Shown piece by piece: positions 5,106 through 7,537 of a stretch of 7,537 bases of DNA. A model generated the notes under the pieces. It did no database searches. It saw only the letters and a program-made list of their open reading frames with translations, and was not told the DNA's origin. The DNA is from an uncultured Alphaproteobacteria bacterium (lineage in GTDB: Bacteria; Pseudomonadota; Alphaproteobacteria; Micropepsales; Micropepsaceae). Each line of letters opens with the position of its first letter. Position 1 is the first letter of the stretch. The translations under genes and the position numbers were made by a program. The stretch is taken from assembly GCA_903922545.1 (NCBI GenBank), contig CAIXUE010000311.1, positions 1-7,537 of the forward strand, in the 5' to 3' direction.

Positions 5106-6893
5106 TCAGCGCCGGCCGAACAGGCGTTCGATATCGGCCAACTTCAATTCCACATAAGTGGGGCGGCCGTGATTGCATTGGCCGGAATGGGGCGTGGCTT
5201 CCATTTCGCGCAAAAGCGCATTCATTTCCTCGGCATTCAGGCGGCGGCCGGCGCGCACGCTCATATGGCAGGCCAGCGTGCCGGACACTTCCTCCAGCCG
5301 TTCTTTCAGCGACAGGGCATTGCCGCTTTCGGCGATTTCATCAGCCAGGTCGCGCACCAGGCCTTTCACATCCAGCTTGCCCAGCATGGCGGGCACTTCG
5401 CGCACCATCACCGCATCGGGGCCAAAACCTTCGATCACCAGGCCCAGCTCGGCCAACTCATCGGCCCGCCCCATTACCCGCGTCACTTCCGACGGATCCA
5501 GATCCACCACCTCCGGGATCAGCAGCGGCTGGCGCTTGACGCCGCCATTGCTGAGGGCCTTTTTCATCCGCTCATAAACCAGCCGCTCATGCGCGGCGTG
5601 CTGGTCCACGATCACGATGCCGTCGCCGGTCTGGGCGATCACATAGGTTTCATGCAGCTGCGCCCGCGCCACGCCCAGAGGATTGTCGTGATGCGGCGTG
5701 TCCGCGAAAGCCTGCGGGGCCTGTTCCACCCGCGCGGCATAAACCGCGCCGCTTTCGGCGGCGAACAATGGCGCGCCACCCTGCGGCGGATCGTAATGCG
5801 GGCTCTGCCGATGAAACGCCGACGCGCTCTGCAGCGCCTGCAGCGCCGAGCCTGCCACGGTGGTGGAGGCGCGGTGCCCTGCCCCGGCCAGCGCCTGTTT
5901 CAGCGCGCCCACGATCAGGCCGCGCACCAGCCCGGCATCGCGGAACCGCACTTCGGTCTTGGCGGGGTGAACATTCACATCCACAAAGGCCGGATCGCAG
6001 GTGACAAACAGCGCCAGGGCGGGATGGCGGTCGCGCGCCAGGAAATCGGCATAGGCGCCGCGCACCGCGCCGATCAAAAGCTTGTCGCGCACCGGCCGGT
6101 CATTGACGAACAGAAACTGCATCTGGGCGTTGGCGCGGTTGTAGGTGGGAAGCCCGGCATACCCGCTGAGCCGCACCCCTTCGCGCTCCGCCTCCACCTT
6201 GATGGCATTGTCGGAAAAATCCCGGCCCATGATCCGGGCCAGGCGCGGCAGCCGCCCATCAATCAGATCGCCTTCAGCGGGAAGGTTCAATGTCTGGCGC
6301 CCATCCAGCACCAGATGAAACGCCACATCGGGCCGCGCCATGGCCTGGCGCTTGACGATATCGGCGATGGCCAATTCCTCGGAGCGCGATGATTTAAGGA
6401 ATTTCAGCCGCGCCGGGGTGGCATAGAACAATTCGCGCACTTCGACGCGGGCGCCTTTTTGGCCCGGACCGCGAAAGCCGGTGGGCGCGGGCCCCGACAC
6501 CCTGCCGCCATCGACTTTGATTTCATGCGCCTCACCCTTGGCGGTGCGGCTGGCGATGGAAAGCCGCGCCACCGCGCCGATGGAGGGCAGCGCCTCACCC
6601 CGAAAGCCCAAAGTTTCGATATGGGAAAGATCGTCCTCGCCATTGCGCTCCGGCAATTTGGAGGTGGCGTGGCGTTCAATGGCCAATGCCAGGTCAGCGC
6701 GCTCCATGCCGCTGCCGTCATCTTCCACCAGAATCAGATCGGCGCCGCCGCCAGAGGCCGCAATCTCAATCCGGCTGGCGCCGGCATCCAGCGCATTTTC
6801 CACCAGTTCTTTCACCACCGCGGCCGGACGCTCCACCACTTCGCCGGCAGCGATGCGATTGATCGTCCCTTCGCTGAGCCGGCGAATGCTCAT
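5106..6893 (-). CDS. mutL: DNA mismatch repair protein MutL (endonuclease type)
   Basis: A 595-residue cytoplasmic protein that links MutS mismatch recognition to strand excision. The N-terminal GHKL ATPase has the conserved segment [11 protein letters not shown] (28-38, with E29 and N33), the ATP-binding loops DDGSGM (58-63) and GFRGEAL (96-102), and [12 protein letters not shown] (306-317) with the active-site-reaching lysine K312. A linker rich in Ala, Gln, His and Pro spans about 335-405. The C-terminal dimerisation domain carries [12 protein letters not shown] (430-441), matching the metal-dependent endonuclease motif DQHA(x2)E(x4)E, plus ACHMSVRAG (541-549) and QCNHGRP (572-578), which complete the metal site in this type. 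By family knowledge such MutL proteins nick DNA themselves and belong to organisms without MutH. The start at 6893 overlaps the GFA gene stop as ATGA, with no clear ribosome site of its own, so translation is probably coupled. All key residues are present. Confidence 0.97.
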   Translation of the reverse strand: MSIRRLSEGTINRIAAGEVVERPAAVVKELVENALDAGASRIEIAASGGGADLILVEDDGSGMERADLALAIERHATSKLPERNGEDDLSHIETLGFRGEALPSIGAVARLSIASRTAKGEAHEIKVDGGRVSGPAPTGFRGPGQKGARVEVRELFYATPARLKFLKSSRSEELAIADIVKRQAMARPDVAFHLVLDGRQTLNLPAEGDLIDGRLPRLARIMGRDFSDNAIKVEAEREGVRLSGYAGLPTYNRANAQMQFLFVNDRPVRDKLLIGAVRGAYADFLARDRHPALALFVTCDPAFVDVNVHPAKTEVRFRDAGLVRGLIVGALKQALAGAGHRASTTVAGSALQALQSASAFHRQSPHYDPPQGGAPLFAAESGAVYAARVEQAPQAFADTPHHDNPLGVARAQLHETYVIAQTGDGIVIVDQHAAHERLVYERMKKALSNGGVKRQPLLIPEVVDLDPSEVTRVMGRADELAELGLVIEGFGPDAVMVREVPAMLGKLDVKGLVRDLADEIAESGNALSLKERLEEVSGTLACHMSVRAGRRLNAEEMNALLREMEATPHSGQCNHGRPTYVELKLADIERLFGRR

Positions 6894-7255
6894 GGCTGGG
6901 CCAGGGTTTGCGACGCCCCATCCACCAGGCCGATTTCGGTCAGGGCAAAGGGATCAACCCCGTCCAGGCAGGCGACATTGAAGCCGAATTGCGAAGCGTT
7001 CATGCGCCGCTGGTGATGGGTATAGATGCCGCAGACTTTGCAGAAATAATGTTTGGCCACGCCGGTATTCCATTGATAGAGGCTGAGCGCATCTTCGCCC
7101 TTCACCACTTTCAACCGGTCGGTGGAAACAAAGCCCATAATGGCGCCCTTGCGGCGGCACAGGCTGCAATTGCAGCGCTTGATTTCGCCCAGGCCGTTTT
7201 CCAGCTCGACTTCAAACGCCACCGCGCCGCAATGGCATTGACCGCTGCGAACCAT
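6890..7255 (-). CDS. GFA-fold zinc-binding protein (glutathione-dependent formaldehyde-activating enzyme/CENP-V family)
   Basis: A 121-residue protein with the cysteine pattern of the GFA family: CHC at 7-9 (C7, C9), CNCSLC at 28-33 (C28, C30, C33) and CKVC at 72-75 (C72, C75). In the family these seven bind two zinc ions, one structural and one near the putative active site. The length is normal and the CHCG opening is typical. There is no signal peptide, so it should be cytoplasmic. The founding member was described as joining formaldehyde to glutathione, but most homologues have no proven activity and the name should not be read as a function here. It shares one base with the pgi stop upstream (TGATG) and four with the mutL start downstream, so it sits in the middle of a translationally linked cluster. 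Confidence 0.92.
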   Translation of the reverse strand: MVRSGQCHCGAVAFEVELENGLGEIKRCNCSLCRRKGAIMGFVSTDRLKVVKGEDALSLYQWNTGVAKHYFCKVCGIYTHHQRRMNASQFGFNVACLDGVDPFALTEIGLVDGASQTLAQP

Positions 7256-7537
7256 CAGCCTTTCGCCAAAAATTGCCGGGCCAGAACCTTGCCTTCTTCC
7301 ACGCCGGGCTGGTTGAACGGATCCACTTCCATCAACCTGCCCATCAAAATGGTTTCCAGCATGAAGTGCATCATCAGCGCGCCCATGGTGAAGGCGTTCA
7401 CCTGGCCGATATGGATCATCCGCACCGGCCGGCCGTTCCTGGACAAAGTCTGGGCCGTGGCGTGGGATTCCGCATCCACCAGATCGCCCAATCGCTTGCC
7501 GGCAAGGTAATCCAGCTTCAGGGCTTTCGCCGCTGCC
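7255..7537 (-). CDS. pgi: Glucose-6-phosphate isomerase, C-terminal part (cut by window edge)
   Basis: The last 93 codons of a gene that enters from the right edge; the first whole codon begins at 7536 and the stop is TGA at 7257-7255. The translation runs from AAAKALKLDYLAGK to ARQFLAKG and includes GALMMHFMLETI, VDPFNQPGVEEGK and the family's usual C-terminal layout, in which the lysine of the QPGVE.GK signature belongs to the active site. The enzyme interconverts glucose 6-phosphate and fructose 6-phosphate in the cytoplasm. The TTG at 7491 is an internal leucine codon, not a start, since the homology continues upstream of it. It is the first visible gene of the minus-strand cluster, overlapping the GFA gene by one base. 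No damage is seen in the part present. Confidence 0.95.
   Translation of the reverse strand, partial: AAAKALKLDYLAGKRLGDLVDAESHATAQTLSRNGRPVRMIHIGQVNAFTMGALMMHFMLETILMGRLMEVDPFNQPGVEEGKVLARQFLAKG

Noticed and set aside
4150..5157. A 335-codon plus-strand open frame
   Set aside because: It is antisense to the first secreted-protein gene. The minus-strand protein has a signal peptide, a good ribosome site and a paralogue next door, while this one has none of these.
5169..6392. A 407-codon plus-strand open frame
   Set aside because: It is wholly antisense to mutL, whose motifs are certain. Its translation is rich in His, Gln, Arg and Gly without recognisable motifs, which is usual for the shadow frame of a GC-rich gene.
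7255..7491. A separate 78-residue gene starting at TTG 7491
   Set aside because: The frame continues to the window edge with sequence typical of glucose-6-phosphate isomerase, so the TTG is an internal leucine codon.

Overview
The window looks like chromosomal DNA from an alphaproteobacterium. The sequence is GC-rich and densely packed. MutL carries the endonuclease motif DQHA(x2)E(x4)E found in bacteria that lack MutH, together with the [10 protein letters not shown] ending I associate with alphaproteobacterial MutL. The pgi 3' end and the small DSFPASDPPS protein also fit that class. A Caulobacterales, Rhodospirillales or Micropepsales-like genome is my best guess, but I cannot fix the order from sequence alone. 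I see no insertion sequence, phage gene, CRISPR array, tRNA or rRNA, and no abrupt change in composition. No stretch over 300 bases lacks a gene.

Layout, left to right: (1) the last 23 codons of a plus-strand membrane protein (1-72), followed after 8 bases by a small disordered protein with the DSFPASDPPS motif (81-371). (2) A 104-base convergent gap (372-475) with two hairpins and no U-tract, possibly a REP-like repeat. (3) dsbD on the minus strand (476-2557), a full-length ScsB/DsbD-type thiol:disulfide reductase with exactly six cysteines, all at the places expected for its three redox modules. (4) A 61-base divergent gap, then rsmD on the plus strand (2619-3188), the 16S rRNA m2G966 methyltransferase. 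(5) A minus-strand cluster from the right edge to 3185: the pgi 3' end (glucose-6-phosphate isomerase), a GFA-fold zinc protein, mutL, and two tandem paralogous secreted proteins of unknown function.

The minus-strand cluster is tightly packed: pgi/GFA share one base (TGATG), GFA/mutL share four (ATGA), mutL and the first secreted gene are 53 bases apart, and the two secreted genes share four (ATGA). It is probably one transcript that mixes central metabolism, mismatch repair and two exported proteins. Its last gene meets rsmD tail to tail, and the two stop codons overlap within one CTAG palindrome.

The most interesting item is the tandem pair at 3185-5052. Both proteins have a signal peptide, then a QTIE(R/Q)VIVTA(P/S)R segment that resembles the N-terminus of TonB-dependent receptors. 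Four cysteines align between them, and they are about 40 percent identical by eye. I recognise no named family. A link to the nearby DsbD through their cysteines is possible but is only inference. The other genes are well-known housekeeping families.
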